The position numbers and the translations under genes are program-made. Source: Streptomyces sp. NBC_00464 (lineage in GTDB: Bacteria > Actinomycetota > Actinomycetes > Streptomycetales > Streptomycetaceae). Taken from it: 64,000 nt of DNA. Shown here in pieces: positions 7,592 through 14,146 of this stretch (positions within the stretch are counted from its first letter, which is position 1; each line of letters opens with the position of its first letter). The stretch covers positions 7,158,001 to 7,222,000 of the forward strand of contig NZ_CP107899.1 of NCBI RefSeq assembly GCF_036013915.1, written 5' to 3'. The notes under the pieces were generated by a model. That model was not told where the DNA came from. It did not search any database and saw only the letters and a list, made by a program, of their open reading frames with translations.

Positions 7592-7635
7592 GCCCCGGAT
7601 AGGCAGTCAGGCGAGTGCGCGTCTCGCCCGGGGCA
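7592..7635 (+). ncRNA. Second tRNA-like minihelix
   Basis: GCCCCGG (7592-7598) pairs with CCGGGGC (7628-7634). Stacked on it is GCGAG-TGCGCGT-CTCGC, a 5-bp stem with a 7-nt loop, as in a T arm, and then an A and CTC. Only ATAGGCAGTCAG connects acceptor and T-like stem. Its outer sequence GCCCCGnATAGG...CGGGGCACTC matches the element at 7320, so the two are related. This is an acceptor-T minihelix without D or anticodon arms. Confidence 0.5.
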
Positions 7636-7663
7636 CTCCATCACGTCGACGTCAAGAGGAGCC

Positions 7664-7861
7664 ATGGACGACCATGAAGACGGCTGTGAGTGCGCACCAT
7701 GCGGCACGCTCGTAATGGGCCCGTTCGAGGGCTGGGAGCCGCGATGGCTCCCCGACGGGGTGACCGGTACGTGCGTGTTCTGCCAGGAGGCCGGCCAGCT
7801 TGCCTACTACACGGCACTGGGTATGAGCGTCGGCCGCTGCTGCCAGAGGGAGAAGAGCTGA
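7664..7861 (+). CDS. 65-aa cysteine-rich phage protein
   Basis: Begins MDDHEDGCECAPCGTL; the cysteine pairs CxC, CVFC and CC suggest a zinc-binding fold. AAGAGGAGCC precedes the ATG. Third of three Cys-rich small proteins in this run. Its stop is 2 nt before the next ATG. Function unknown. Confidence 0.6.
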   Translation: MDDHEDGCECAPCGTLVMGPFEGWEPRWLPDGVTGTCVFCQEAGQLAYYTALGMSVGRCCQREKS

Positions 7862-7863
7862 CC

Positions 7864-8088
7864 ATGTTCCGTCGCCGCAGAATTCGCCGAGCAGCAACCG
7901 CCCTCACCGTTGCCTACCCGCATATCTCGCACCCCGTCGCCGTCAGCCGTGCCTGGCGGATGGTGGAGAGCTACCCCCGGGCCGACACGGCGCGCGTCAC
8001 GGACTACCTGATCCATGGGGAGCGCGTCCGCATCATGCTCGACAACGTGGATCTCAACCGCGAGTCATCAACGAAGGAGACACCGTGA
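7864..8088 (+). CDS. 74-aa basic phage protein
   Basis: Starts MFRRRRIRRAATALTVAYP. The arginine-rich N-terminus suggests nucleic acid or membrane contact. The centre (VSRAWRMVESYPRADTARVTDYLIHGERVRIML) is probably helical. It overlaps the next gene by GTGA. No recognised domain. Confidence 0.55.
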   Translation: MFRRRRIRRAATALTVAYPHISHPVAVSRAWRMVESYPRADTARVTDYLIHGERVRIMLDNVDLNRESSTKETP

Positions 8089-8315
8089 ACACGCTGCCGG
8101 CCCACATCAAGCTCACTGTCCCGGCCCGCATGATCCGACGAGGCGACGAGTTCGACCTCCACAACCGCACCCGGACCGCCAGTGAGCACGCGCACCGGTT
8201 CACCGTAGGGACCGTCCACGTCTTCTTCATCGGAGGCGGGGAGGCGTACCTCTCGCAGGACCGGCCCATCGACGTCCGCCGGCCCGTCAGGGAGCGGCCG
8301 TGCGCTACCGCGTGA
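8085..8315 (+). CDS. 76-aa phage protein
   Basis: GTG start overlapping the previous stop. The sequence MNTLPAHIKLTVPARMIRRGDEF...VHVFFIGGGEAYLS is rich in beta-forming residues. It overlaps the following frame by 16 nt. Coding status rests on compact packing and codon bias; no homologue recognised. Confidence 0.5.
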   Translation: MNTLPAHIKLTVPARMIRRGDEFDLHNRTRTASEHAHRFTVGTVHVFFIGGGEAYLSQDRPIDVRRPVRERPCATA

Positions 8316-8524
8316 CGTTCGAGAGCGGCAGCTCCGCGGTCGTCGACGACGTCGCTCAGCGCCACTTCCTCCGCCAGGCGGTGAGGCGTGGATACGGACG
8401 GACGAGGGTGCGCGGTGGCTGGGTCGTGACGCTGCCCGGAGGGTCGCTCGTGGCGCTGCTCCGTGAAGCGCTACACGGAGGTTCGACAGAAGGGGTTGTG
8501 TTGCGCAACCCAACTGTGTCATAG
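8300..8524 (+). CDS. 74-aa phage protein running into an operator
   Basis: GTG start; begins MRYRVTFESGSSAVVDDVAQ, probably beta-rich. Its last ~22 codons are encoded by palindrome copy 4 and the promoter behind it, so the C-terminus may be constrained by DNA function rather than by protein function. An earlier true stop is not present. Function unknown. Confidence 0.45.
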   Translation: MRYRVTFESGSSAVVDDVAQRHFLRQAVRRGYGRTRVRGGWVVTLPGGSLVALLREALHGGSTEGVVLRNPTVS

Positions 8525-8526
8525 TC
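8459..8526 (+). promoter_or_regulatory. Palindrome copy 4 plus promoter
   Basis: Palindrome with arms CTCCGTG/CACGGAG and core AAGCGCTA (8459-8480), then GTTCGACAGAAGG and GGGTTGTGTTGCGCAACCC. TTGTGT and CATAGT, 18 bp apart, resemble -35 and -10 boxes. The cassette is a near copy of 6828-6896 and precedes the gene at 8565, with a ~40-nt leader and a strong ribosome-binding site. Confidence 0.6.
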
Positions 8527-8564
8527 ATCTCACGAAACAGGAAGCACTCACGAAGGAGAAGGAA

Positions 8565-9203
8565 ATGACTGACTACGACTTCGAGGCAACCGCCCGCTGC
8601 GTCAAGCTGTACGACCGCCTTCGCCAGGCCGTGCGCACGCGTCAGTACACCGACCGCCCGGGAGATGGATGGAGGCTCACGGATTTTGCCGACCTACCGA
8701 CCTACGTCGGCACGCAGAACAAGGTGATGATCAGCGCCACGGAGGACGGGGAGAAGTTCGAAGTCCTCGTGTTCAACTACCGGGGCCAGCAGCTGCACAG
8801 TGCGGCGTACAAGACGATGGACGTCGCCTTCCGCAACGGTGTGAAGTTCGCGGACATCAAGTACCCGAAGCCCGCGGAGAAGGTCGCTGAAGAGACGCCG
8901 GCTGAAGTTGCTCCTGTCGCTGACGAGGTGCTGGAGGCCACTCAGATCGTTGACGCGGAGCCGGTGAAGGAGCTGCCCGGCGACATCGTGGATGCCATCG
9001 CCTTGACCCCCGGAGACGTGATTTCCGCCCGCACCTTCGACGTCAGCCGGCGCGCCGAAATCCTAAAGCCCTCCGAGGATTACGAACACTCCCTTGTGGG
9101 TCCGGGCTTCCGCTACTGGGCACGGGAAATTGGCACGGACCGCGAGGGGTGGATGCCATTCGGCCCCGGCGGAGTCGTAAGACGGCTCAGTACGGCAGCC
9201 TGA
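8565..9203 (+). CDS. Phage protein of unknown function (212 aa)
   Basis: Starts MTDYDFEATARCVKLYDRL, with GAAGGAGAAGG before the ATG. An N-terminal helical segment is followed by a beta-rich part (KVMISATEDGEKFEVLVFNYRGQQL), an acidic Pro/Ala/Glu linker (~110-150) and a C-terminal ~60 residues ending FGPGGVVRRLSTAA. The two-domain layout suggests a regulator or DNA-associated protein, but no motif settles this. It is driven by the 8459 cassette and ended by the terminator at 9213. Confidence 0.6.
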   Translation: MTDYDFEATARCVKLYDRLRQAVRTRQYTDRPGDGWRLTDFADLPTYVGTQNKVMISATEDGEKFEVLVFNYRGQQLHSAAYKTMDVAFRNGVKFADIKYPKPAEKVAEETPAEVAPVADEVLEATQIVDAEPVKELPGDIVDAIALTPGDVISARTFDVSRRAEILKPSEDYEHSLVGPGFRYWAREIGTDREGWMPFGPGGVVRRLSTAA

Positions 9204-9212
9204 CCCACCCGC

Positions 9213-9245
9213 GGAGCCCCTGGCACTAGAGATCCCAGGGGCTCC
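9213..9245 (+). terminator. Strong hairpin terminator
   Basis: Perfect 11-bp stem, GGAGCCCCTGG with CCAGGGGCTCC, with an 11-nt loop. It starts 9 nt after the stop of the preceding gene. No T-tract, as often in high-GC actinobacteria. Confidence 0.75.
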
Positions 9246-9289
9246 ACCCGCACATCACCACGCACACCCCCGTTCACGAGTGAGGAACC

Positions 9290-10021
9290 ATGACCACCAA
9301 CGCCACACCGTGGGCCGTCAGAGCCACCCGGAAGCACGGCCAGACGACCGTCCTCTACGCCGCCCTGGCGCTCTCCGCCCCTGGTGAGTACGCGCTCGCG
9401 CAAATGGCCGGCTGGGATGCTCGCGTTGCGTGGCTGATGCCCGCCGTTCTGTCGCTCTATGCCGCGATCAGCGCCAGCGTTGCGAAGGCTCAGAAGACAA
9501 CGGCCCGCGCCCTTGTTGGAACGCCTCAGGAGGCGGAGGCCAAACGCCGTTCCGCCAACGCAACGTGGGGCGCTCTCGTGGCGTTGCTCATCGCAACGGC
9601 CGCACAGGTTGCGGAACACGTCCTGACGACCGGCGCAACGGGCACGCGGGCATGGGTTGTCATCATCGTCAGTGCCGTTCCGCCATTGGTGGCCGCCCAC
9701 GTGCTGCACATCGATCCGCCGATGGAGTTGGAGCCGGCAGAGGTGCGTGAGACACCCGCGTGGGTGCCCCAGGAGGCCCCTCAGGAGCCTGTGGGGAAGC
9801 CGGAGCCCCAACTCCCCGCGCCGCCCGTGGAAGAGCCGGAGAAGCCCATCCTGGTGACGTACAGGGAAGCCGCTGATGCCCTTGACGTCGCTGCGGAGAC
9901 CGTTCGCGGGTGGAAGGCGCAGGGAAAGATCATCAGCTATCCCGGACAGGGCATCAACAACGTTCTGGTTGACCTCCGGGAGTGCCAGAGTGTCAAGGCC
10001 CGCCGTTCCGTGAGCGTTTAG
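9290..10021 (+). CDS. DUF2637-like membrane protein with C-terminal helix-turn-helix
   Basis: Protein of 243 aa. About four hydrophobic segments lie in residues 20-145 (for example VAWLMPAVLSLYAAISASVA and WVVIIVSAVPPLVAAHVL). A Pro/Glu-rich linker follows, then a C-terminal MerR/excisionase-like DNA-binding segment (LVTYREAADALDVAAETVRGWKAQGKI). This matches the DUF2637/SpdB-like layout of actinobacterial plasmids and phages, in which a membrane part is joined to a DNA-binding part. A second DUF2637 protein is at 60452. It may anchor phage DNA at the membrane, but this is inference. Confidence 0.65.
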   Translation: MTTNATPWAVRATRKHGQTTVLYAALALSAPGEYALAQMAGWDARVAWLMPAVLSLYAAISASVAKAQKTTARALVGTPQEAEAKRRSANATWGALVALLIATAAQVAEHVLTTGATGTRAWVVIIVSAVPPLVAAHVLHIDPPMELEPAEVRETPAWVPQEAPQEPVGKPEPQLPAPPVEEPEKPILVTYREAADALDVAAETVRGWKAQGKIISYPGQGINNVLVDLRECQSVKARRSVSV

Positions 10022-10029
10022 GAGAGATC

Positions 10030-10356
10030 ATGAAGCAGCGCATCGCAGATCTTGACGGAGAGTTCCTGACGGTCTCCGTCAACGAGGGGTCGCGGCCCGG
10101 AATCATCTACGTCGACGACGGCAGCACGGAGTACGGGCCACTGGAGTTCACTGCCACATCGGCCCGCGAACTGGCACACGCTCTTCTCCGGGCAGCCGAC
10201 GAGGCGGAGGGTGTCAATCACTTCGACGCCCTGGAGGCCCTGATCGTAAAGATCACGCGCGAAAGAACGGCCTCCTTCATCCGCGCCAACATCGACATGC
10301 AGGGCCGAGACTTCCCGGACGCGGAGAGCGTCGCGGTGTGGCTGGAGGAGAGCTGA
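10030..10356 (+). CDS. Small phage protein (108 aa)
   Basis: ATG with GGAGAG upstream. Beta-rich start (MKQRIADLDGEFLTVSVNEG), then two helices (SARELAHALLRAADEAE and FDALEALIVKITRERTASFI). It overlaps the next gene as TGATG. No family recognised. Confidence 0.55.
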   Translation: MKQRIADLDGEFLTVSVNEGSRPGIIYVDDGSTEYGPLEFTATSARELAHALLRAADEAEGVNHFDALEALIVKITRERTASFIRANIDMQGRDFPDAESVAVWLEES

Positions 10357-10811
10357 TGAAGCGCACACAGATGACGATCACCTACCCCGGCGGACGTCAG
10401 GAGATCGAGTACGTCTACCACGACGAACCGGGCGTCTTCGGCTCCCTCTTCCGGCTCCACCGCGAGGAGCAACTCCGCAAAGCACAGGCGGAGCGGGATG
10501 ACCGGCTCCTCCAGCTGGACCGTGACATCAAGGCACTGGAGGACTGGCACCACGCGTGGAGACTGGAACACGACGCCGACTATCGGGAGCTGCACCCTGG
10601 TGAGTGGTGCGAGCGCCACCTCAGCCCGACGAACGAGTGCCGAATGGGTCACTGGCGTCGAGTGGTGCGGGACGAACCTTGGGACGTCATCACGTGGTCC
10701 GGGCAGATCCTCCGCTCTCACCGCCCGGTCCAGCGCAAGGCGCCGGAGCTGCCGCTCGAAGTGCGCCGCGCAGCTACCCGCACGATGGCGAAGTGGGGGA
10801 GCGGCCGATGA
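10356..10811 (+). CDS. Phage coiled-coil protein (151 aa)
   Basis: Begins MKRTQMTITYPGGRQEIEYV. Residues ~35-75 (REEQLRKAQAERDDRLLQLD) form an Arg/Glu-rich helix, probably a coiled coil. The C-terminal region has a possible metal-binding set (WCERH...ECRMGH). Start codon shared with the preceding stop. Function unknown; it is followed by a terminator. Confidence 0.55.
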   Translation: MKRTQMTITYPGGRQEIEYVYHDEPGVFGSLFRLHREEQLRKAQAERDDRLLQLDRDIKALEDWHHAWRLEHDADYRELHPGEWCERHLSPTNECRMGHWRRVVRDEPWDVITWSGQILRSHRPVQRKAPELPLEVRRAATRTMAKWGSGR

Positions 10812-10854
10812 AACCCCCAGAGCACTGCTGTCGGCCCGGAGCATGATCACTACC

Positions 10855-10890
10855 AAGAGCCCTCGTCGCACTCCGCGGCGGGGGCTCTTT
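10855..10890 (+). terminator. Rho-independent terminator with T-tract
   Basis: AAGAGCCCTCGTCGC and GCGGCGGGGGCTCTT pair over a short loop (ACTCC), followed by TTTT. It is the clearest intrinsic terminator of the phage block and separates the small-gene run from the regulator cassette. Confidence 0.85.
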
Positions 10891-10936
10891 TGCGTTCAGT
10901 GCGCCCTTGACGGACCGGCCCGGCAGCGCAACTCTC

Positions 10937-10953
10937 GTAGAACATCCTGCAAC
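10937..10953. promoter_or_regulatory. 10-bp-phased repeats upstream of the regulator cassette
   Basis: CGTAGAACAT and CCTGCAACGT lie in tandem with a 10-bp period. A related triplet is found at 12574. The spacing puts equivalent bases on one DNA face, as expected for an operator of a helix-turn-helix protein such as the DUF5753 regulator encoded nearby. Confidence 0.45.
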
Positions 10954-10974
10954 GTCCGCGACCTTGGAGGCGTC

Positions 10975-11217
10975 ATGACGTTACATTTCATCGCGAAGGA
11001 CCCGAACACGAACGGGGAGAACTGCCCGACCGTGTGGTTCGACGACGTGGCACAAGAGTTCGTCGTCCAGGGGTGGAAGGCGGACGAGATGCTTCAGTTG
11101 AAGTGCCTGGAGTCCGGCTCGATCCCCGACTCCGAAGCCGTGGTCCGGCTTCCCGCGCGCATGATCGACGTACTGAAGGCGGTGATCGAGGTTGCAGAGC
11201 GTTCCCCCGTTCTCTGA
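10975..11217 (+). CDS. 80-aa protein in front of the DUF6879/DUF5753 pair
   Basis: Starts MTLHFIAKDPNTNGENCPTVWFDD, with TGGAGG before the ATG. Beta-rich first half (EFVVQGWKADEM), then IPDSEAVVRLPARMIDVLKAVIEV. I recall that proteins of this type are often found just upstream of DUF6879 and XRE/DUF5753 genes in Streptomyces. It overlaps the next gene by 26 nt. The biochemical role is unknown. Confidence 0.65.
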   Translation: MTLHFIAKDPNTNGENCPTVWFDDVAQEFVVQGWKADEMLQLKCLESGSIPDSEAVVRLPARMIDVLKAVIEVAERSPVL

Positions 11218-11713
11218 ACTCCTGGCCTCGTGCCGGACGTCGGCCGTCCACCTGGAGATGCGCGACGTCTACGGCGTGGTGGAGGAAGACAAGGACTTCG
11301 CCGCGTGGAAGAACGGGCGAACGTACGACATCGACGACCAGTCGTCGTGGTGGAACGACTTCCATCAGACCGTTGCCGATGGCGTCGCCCGCGGAGTCGC
11401 CGTGCGACGGCTCCGAGTGATCTCCGAGCCAGTCTCTGACTACATCCGCTACGAGCACTCGTGCACGCCGCAGAACCTGGCGGCCGGCGAGGACGTCAGG
11501 TGGCTCCCGCGACGCCTGGCGTCGGATCTGCTCTTCCCGGGCAATGACTTCTGGCTCTTCGACGAGCAGGCGGTGAAGTTCGGTCTGTTCACCGGAGAGG
11601 GACGGTTCGTCAGACACGAGATGTCATACGAGCCGACCGTCATCAAGCAGTGTGCGAGCGCCGTGGACGCTGCGTGGGAGCGCGCGATCCCGCACGCGGA
11701 GTTCCAGGTCTGA
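11192..11713 (+). CDS. DUF6879 family protein
   Basis: Protein of 173 aa with the family hallmarks: FSELLASCRTSAVHLEMRD at the start, DFAAWK, a VRRLRVISEPVSDYIRYEH centre, and LPGNDFWLFDEQAVKF-type sequence (here LFPGNDFWLFDEQ). Such proteins are regularly encoded beside DUF5753 regulators. The pair resembles the Scr1/Scr2-type putative toxin-antitoxin modules of Streptomyces, but activity has not been shown for DUF6879 to my knowledge. TTG start inside the previous gene; the stop is 3 nt before the regulator. Confidence 0.75.
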   Translation: MQSVPPFSELLASCRTSAVHLEMRDVYGVVEEDKDFAAWKNGRTYDIDDQSSWWNDFHQTVADGVARGVAVRRLRVISEPVSDYIRYEHSCTPQNLAAGEDVRWLPRRLASDLLFPGNDFWLFDEQAVKFGLFTGEGRFVRHEMSYEPTVIKQCASAVDAAWERAIPHAEFQV

Positions 11714-11716
11714 TCT

Positions 11717-12568
11717 GTGTCTGAAGCCCCGTACCCGTCAGCCCGCATCCATGAGGCGCATGAGCGCGTTGCCGCGCGATTGCGTGAGTTACGTCTCGAT
11801 GCGGGACTGACGGGCCGCGAGGTGGCCGCTCGCACGGGCTGGCAGACGTCGAAGGTCTCCCGGCTCCAGACCGGTGCCACGCTGCCCGCAGACGACGACA
11901 TCAGGGCGTGGTGTCAGGCGTGCGGCGTGCCGGACGAGGCGCCCGACATCATCGCCGCTGCCCGCGACGCAGGTTTGATGTACATGGAGTGGCGACGTCT
12001 CCAGCGGACCGGCATGAGGCGGGTGCAGGAGTCCCGGACGCCCATCCACGAGCGGACGAAAGCGCAGCGCATCTACAGCTCCAGCGTGATCCCCGGAATG
12101 CTCCAGACGCACGCGTACGCCGCCGCCCTACTCTCCAACATTGCGCACTTCCATGGCACCCCCGACGACTCCGCGGAGGCCGCTGACGCCCGCGTGGCAC
12201 GCTCCCAGATCATCCGCCGGCCAGGGCGCACGTTCTCGATCCTCGTGGAGGAATCGGTACTCCGTCGACGGGTGGGCAGCGCGGAGACCATGGCGGCGCA
12301 GCTGGGACACCTCCTGACGACCGCTGCGCTCCCTGCCGTGTCATTGGGCGTCATTCCCGCCTCAACGCCCGCCATATGGCCGCTGGAGACGTTCACCGTG
12401 TACGACGACACCACGGTCTATGTAGAGCTGCTGACGGCCGCCCTGACGATTACGGCGCCGTCGGAGATCGCTCAATACCTCGCCGCGTACGGCGAAATGG
12501 CTGACGCAGCGGTGTTCGGCCAGGACGCCTATCGCATCATCGCGGGCGCCCTCTCGGCACTCAGCTGA
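11717..12568 (+). CDS. XRE regulator with DUF5753 domain
   Basis: Protein of 283 aa. The N-terminal helix-turn-helix (RLRELRLDAGLTGREVAARTGWQTSKVSRLQTG, residues ~20-55) is followed by a DUF5753 domain (~95-275) with RIYSSSVIPGMLQTHAYAAALL, VARSQIIRRPGRTFSILVEESVLRRRVG and SLGVIPAST. DUF5753 proteins are DNA-binding antitoxin or regulator proteins of Streptomyces. GTG start directly behind the DUF6879 gene, so they form an operon. The 10-bp-phased repeats on both sides of the cassette are its likely operators. Confidence 0.85.
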   Translation: MSEAPYPSARIHEAHERVAARLRELRLDAGLTGREVAARTGWQTSKVSRLQTGATLPADDDIRAWCQACGVPDEAPDIIAAARDAGLMYMEWRRLQRTGMRRVQESRTPIHERTKAQRIYSSSVIPGMLQTHAYAAALLSNIAHFHGTPDDSAEAADARVARSQIIRRPGRTFSILVEESVLRRRVGSAETMAAQLGHLLTTAALPAVSLGVIPASTPAIWPLETFTVYDDTTVYVELLTAALTITAPSEIAQYLAAYGEMADAAVFGQDAYRIIAGALSALS

Positions 12569-12573
12569 AGAGC

Positions 12574-12603
12574 CATAGAATTCCGTAGAACTTCATGGAA
12601 CCT
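12574..12603. promoter_or_regulatory. Triple 10-bp-phased operator
   Basis: Three tandem copies, CATAGAATTC, CGTAGAACTT and CATGGAACCT, with an exact 10-bp period. They lie 57 nt before the gene at 12660, with TACTGT further downstream as a possible -10 box. They match the pair at 10937, so both flanks of the XRE cassette carry the same motif. Confidence 0.55.
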
Positions 12604-12659
12604 GCGCCTTTCCGGCTCCTACTGTCATCACTGAGACGACACGCGGCGGAGGTGCAGGG

Positions 12660-12875
12660 ATGGATAAGGCAGCAATGTCGGGCCCGGTGTTCTTGACGGA
12701 TCCATTGCCCGACGAACCCATCCCCGTCCCGGGGTGCGACGTCTGCCGCGGATTAGCGGCTTGGTGGCGTCGCGCAATGGATCCGAAGAGCGAGTCCTAT
12801 GACCCTTCACGGGCGTCGGACTGGGCGATCGAGATCCGTCGTCACCCGCACCCGAAGAAGCAGGCGACGGCATGA
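12660..12875 (+). CDS. 71-aa phage protein with CxxC
   Basis: Starts MDKAAMSGPVFLTDPLPDEP with CGGAGG upstream. The CDVCRGLAAWWRRAM segment and the basic tail (IEIRRHPHPKK) are typical of short proteins found next to XRE/DUF5753 genes in Streptomyces. It overlaps the next gene by ATGA. Function unknown. Confidence 0.65.
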   Translation: MDKAAMSGPVFLTDPLPDEPIPVPGCDVCRGLAAWWRRAMDPKSESYDPSRASDWAIEIRRHPHPKKQATA

Positions 12876-13141
12876 GCATCCGTTCGTTGATTCGCCCCGT
12901 GACGCATCGGATCATCCAGCACCCGGACACCGACGTCACGCACGAGGCGGAATGCCTCCACTGCAGCTGGACGGCCAAGCCCTCCACGTCCACGGAAGCG
13001 GTAGACGTCGAATGCATGAGCCACGCGGGACGGAGCAATCACCGCGGATTCCGACGGGTAGTTACCGGATTCGCGTTTGTCGTCCGCGAGGGAGAGAATC
13101 CCGTACCGCCTGAGGCGTCCCCCACGCCAACTGACGGTTAG
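12872..13141 (+). CDS. DUF7848-like protein
   Basis: Protein of 89 aa with a conserved pattern: HEAECLHCSWTAKPSTST, a helix-containing middle and HRGFRRVVTGFAFVVRE near the end, corresponding to small Streptomyces proteins assigned (from recall) to DUF7848. The CLHC motif may bind zinc together with distal histidines. Last phage gene before the terminators and the attachment site. Confidence 0.65.
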   Translation: MSIRSLIRPVTHRIIQHPDTDVTHEAECLHCSWTAKPSTSTEAVDVECMSHAGRSNHRGFRRVVTGFAFVVREGENPVPPEASPTPTDG

Positions 13142-13147
13142 GTACGG

Positions 13148-13173
13148 GTCCGTGTCTGCCGACGGACACGGAC
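13148..13173 (+). terminator. Hairpin terminator after last phage gene
   Basis: GTCCGTGTC pairs with GACACGGAC over an 8-nt loop, 7 nt after the last phage stop codon. Confidence 0.7.
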
Positions 13174-13323
13174 AGGGGGAGGCGGCGTCATCCCACCCGG
13201 CGGCGCTGCCTCCTCCCCACAAGCCCGCGCGCTAGGGGCGTCACCTCCGGCGCGCGGTGGGCGGCTGGGGCCGGTTCCTCCCCTCAGGGTGAGGTCGACA
13301 TGCCGGCCCCGGACCATCCCTGA

Positions 13324-13357
13324 GCCCCGTTCCCTGCATGGCGGTAGGGAGCGGGGC
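13324..13357 (+). terminator. Second, strong terminator at the prophage end
   Basis: GCCCCGTTCCCT pairs with AGGGAGCGGGGC (one G-T type mismatch), followed by GATTTTAT. It insulates phage transcription from the adjoining tesB remnant, which reads in the opposite direction. The ~150 bp between the two terminators contain no gene. Confidence 0.8.
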
Positions 13358-13368
13358 GATTTTATGCC

Positions 13369-14100
13369 CTATGCTGCGTGTGAAAGCTGCTCTGTTGCGT
13401 GATCCAGCGACGCCATGTCGAAGCCGCGCGGCCCCCACAGCGGCTCCACGGGGATACGCACCGCGTCCAGCAGCGTCATGTCGCTCGCGTACGTCAGCGC
13501 ACACGTGTGCACCAGCGGATCGTCACCGAGCGGGCCGACCGCCCGCATCCACACCGCGCTGCGCGGGTCCGCGTCCTTGATCTCCTCCTGCGTCCAGCGC
13601 AGCCGGTCGACGTAGCGGATGTCGAACGGCTGACGCCGCGCCATCCGCTCCAGCGCCTCCGGCAGACCGCCCAGATGCTCACGCACCTCTTCGGCGACCG
13701 TCGGCAGCTCCTCCGGATCGGGCACCACCCGCGCGGGCGGCAGCTGGTGCTCGAAGCCGGCCTCCTCCGGGCGGTGGAAGGACGCCGTCAGATTGAAGAT
13801 CGTGCGGCCCTGCTGGACGGCCGTCACCCGGCGCGTGGTGAAGGACCGGCCGTCCCTGATCCGCTCGACCTCGTAGACGATCGGCACCCCGGGACGGCCC
13901 GGCCGCAGGAAATAGGCGTGCAGCGAATGCACCGGCCGGTCCCCGTCGGTGGTGCGGCCCGCCGCCACCAGCGCCTGCCCGGCCACCTGCCCGCCGAAGA
14001 CCCGCTGAAGGGACTCCTCGGGACTGCGGCCGCGGAAGATGTTGACCTCGATCCGTTCCAGGTCGAGCAGGTCGACCAGGCGCTCGGCGGGGTTCGTCAT
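13369..14100 (-). pseudogene. tesB: Acyl-CoA thioesterase II, C-terminus removed by prophage
   Basis: TesB-type double hot-dog thioesterase that hydrolyses acyl-CoA. The first ~235 residues are typical (NIFRGRSPEESLQRVFGGQVAGQALVAA, split in the family as FRG and VFGGQV; then SLHAYFLRPG and FDIRYVD). The reading frame then shifts to eight phage-derived residues and a stop, giving 243 aa in place of roughly 285-290. The missing C-terminal strand pair and catalytic-core residues of the second hot-dog should make it inactive. The ATG at 14100 gives the family N-terminus MTNPAERLVDLLDLERIEVN. The gene would be restored by prophage excision. Confidence 0.85.
13391..13400. other. Prophage attachment junction in tesB
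   Basis: Reading tesB on the minus strand, the family sequence GFDMASLDHA is intact down to the GCA codon at 13396-13398. The next codons give TEQLSHAA and a stop, instead of the expected MWFHRPFR continuation. The crossover core must therefore lie at or just before this point. The exact core cannot be fixed without the other end of the prophage. Confidence 0.7.
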
Positions 14101-14146
14101 GCGGTTCGTCTCCACTCTCGCAGCGGCGCCGTCGGCACGGACGCGC

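Larger units (their letters stand above)
1..13398. mobile_element. Right part of a temperate streptophage prophage
   Basis: All genes from the left edge to about 13,140 read rightward, are small and tightly packed, and include phage-type replication genes (SF3 primase-helicase, family A polymerase, HNH nuclease), a sigma-like factor and a DUF6879/DUF5753 regulator pair. The block stops at strong terminators and then joins the 3' part of a truncated, oppositely oriented tesB. No integrase, capsid, tail or lysis gene is in view, so these must lie to the left. The right boundary is seen directly as loss of tesB homology; the prophage identity is inferred from gene content. Confidence 0.85.
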
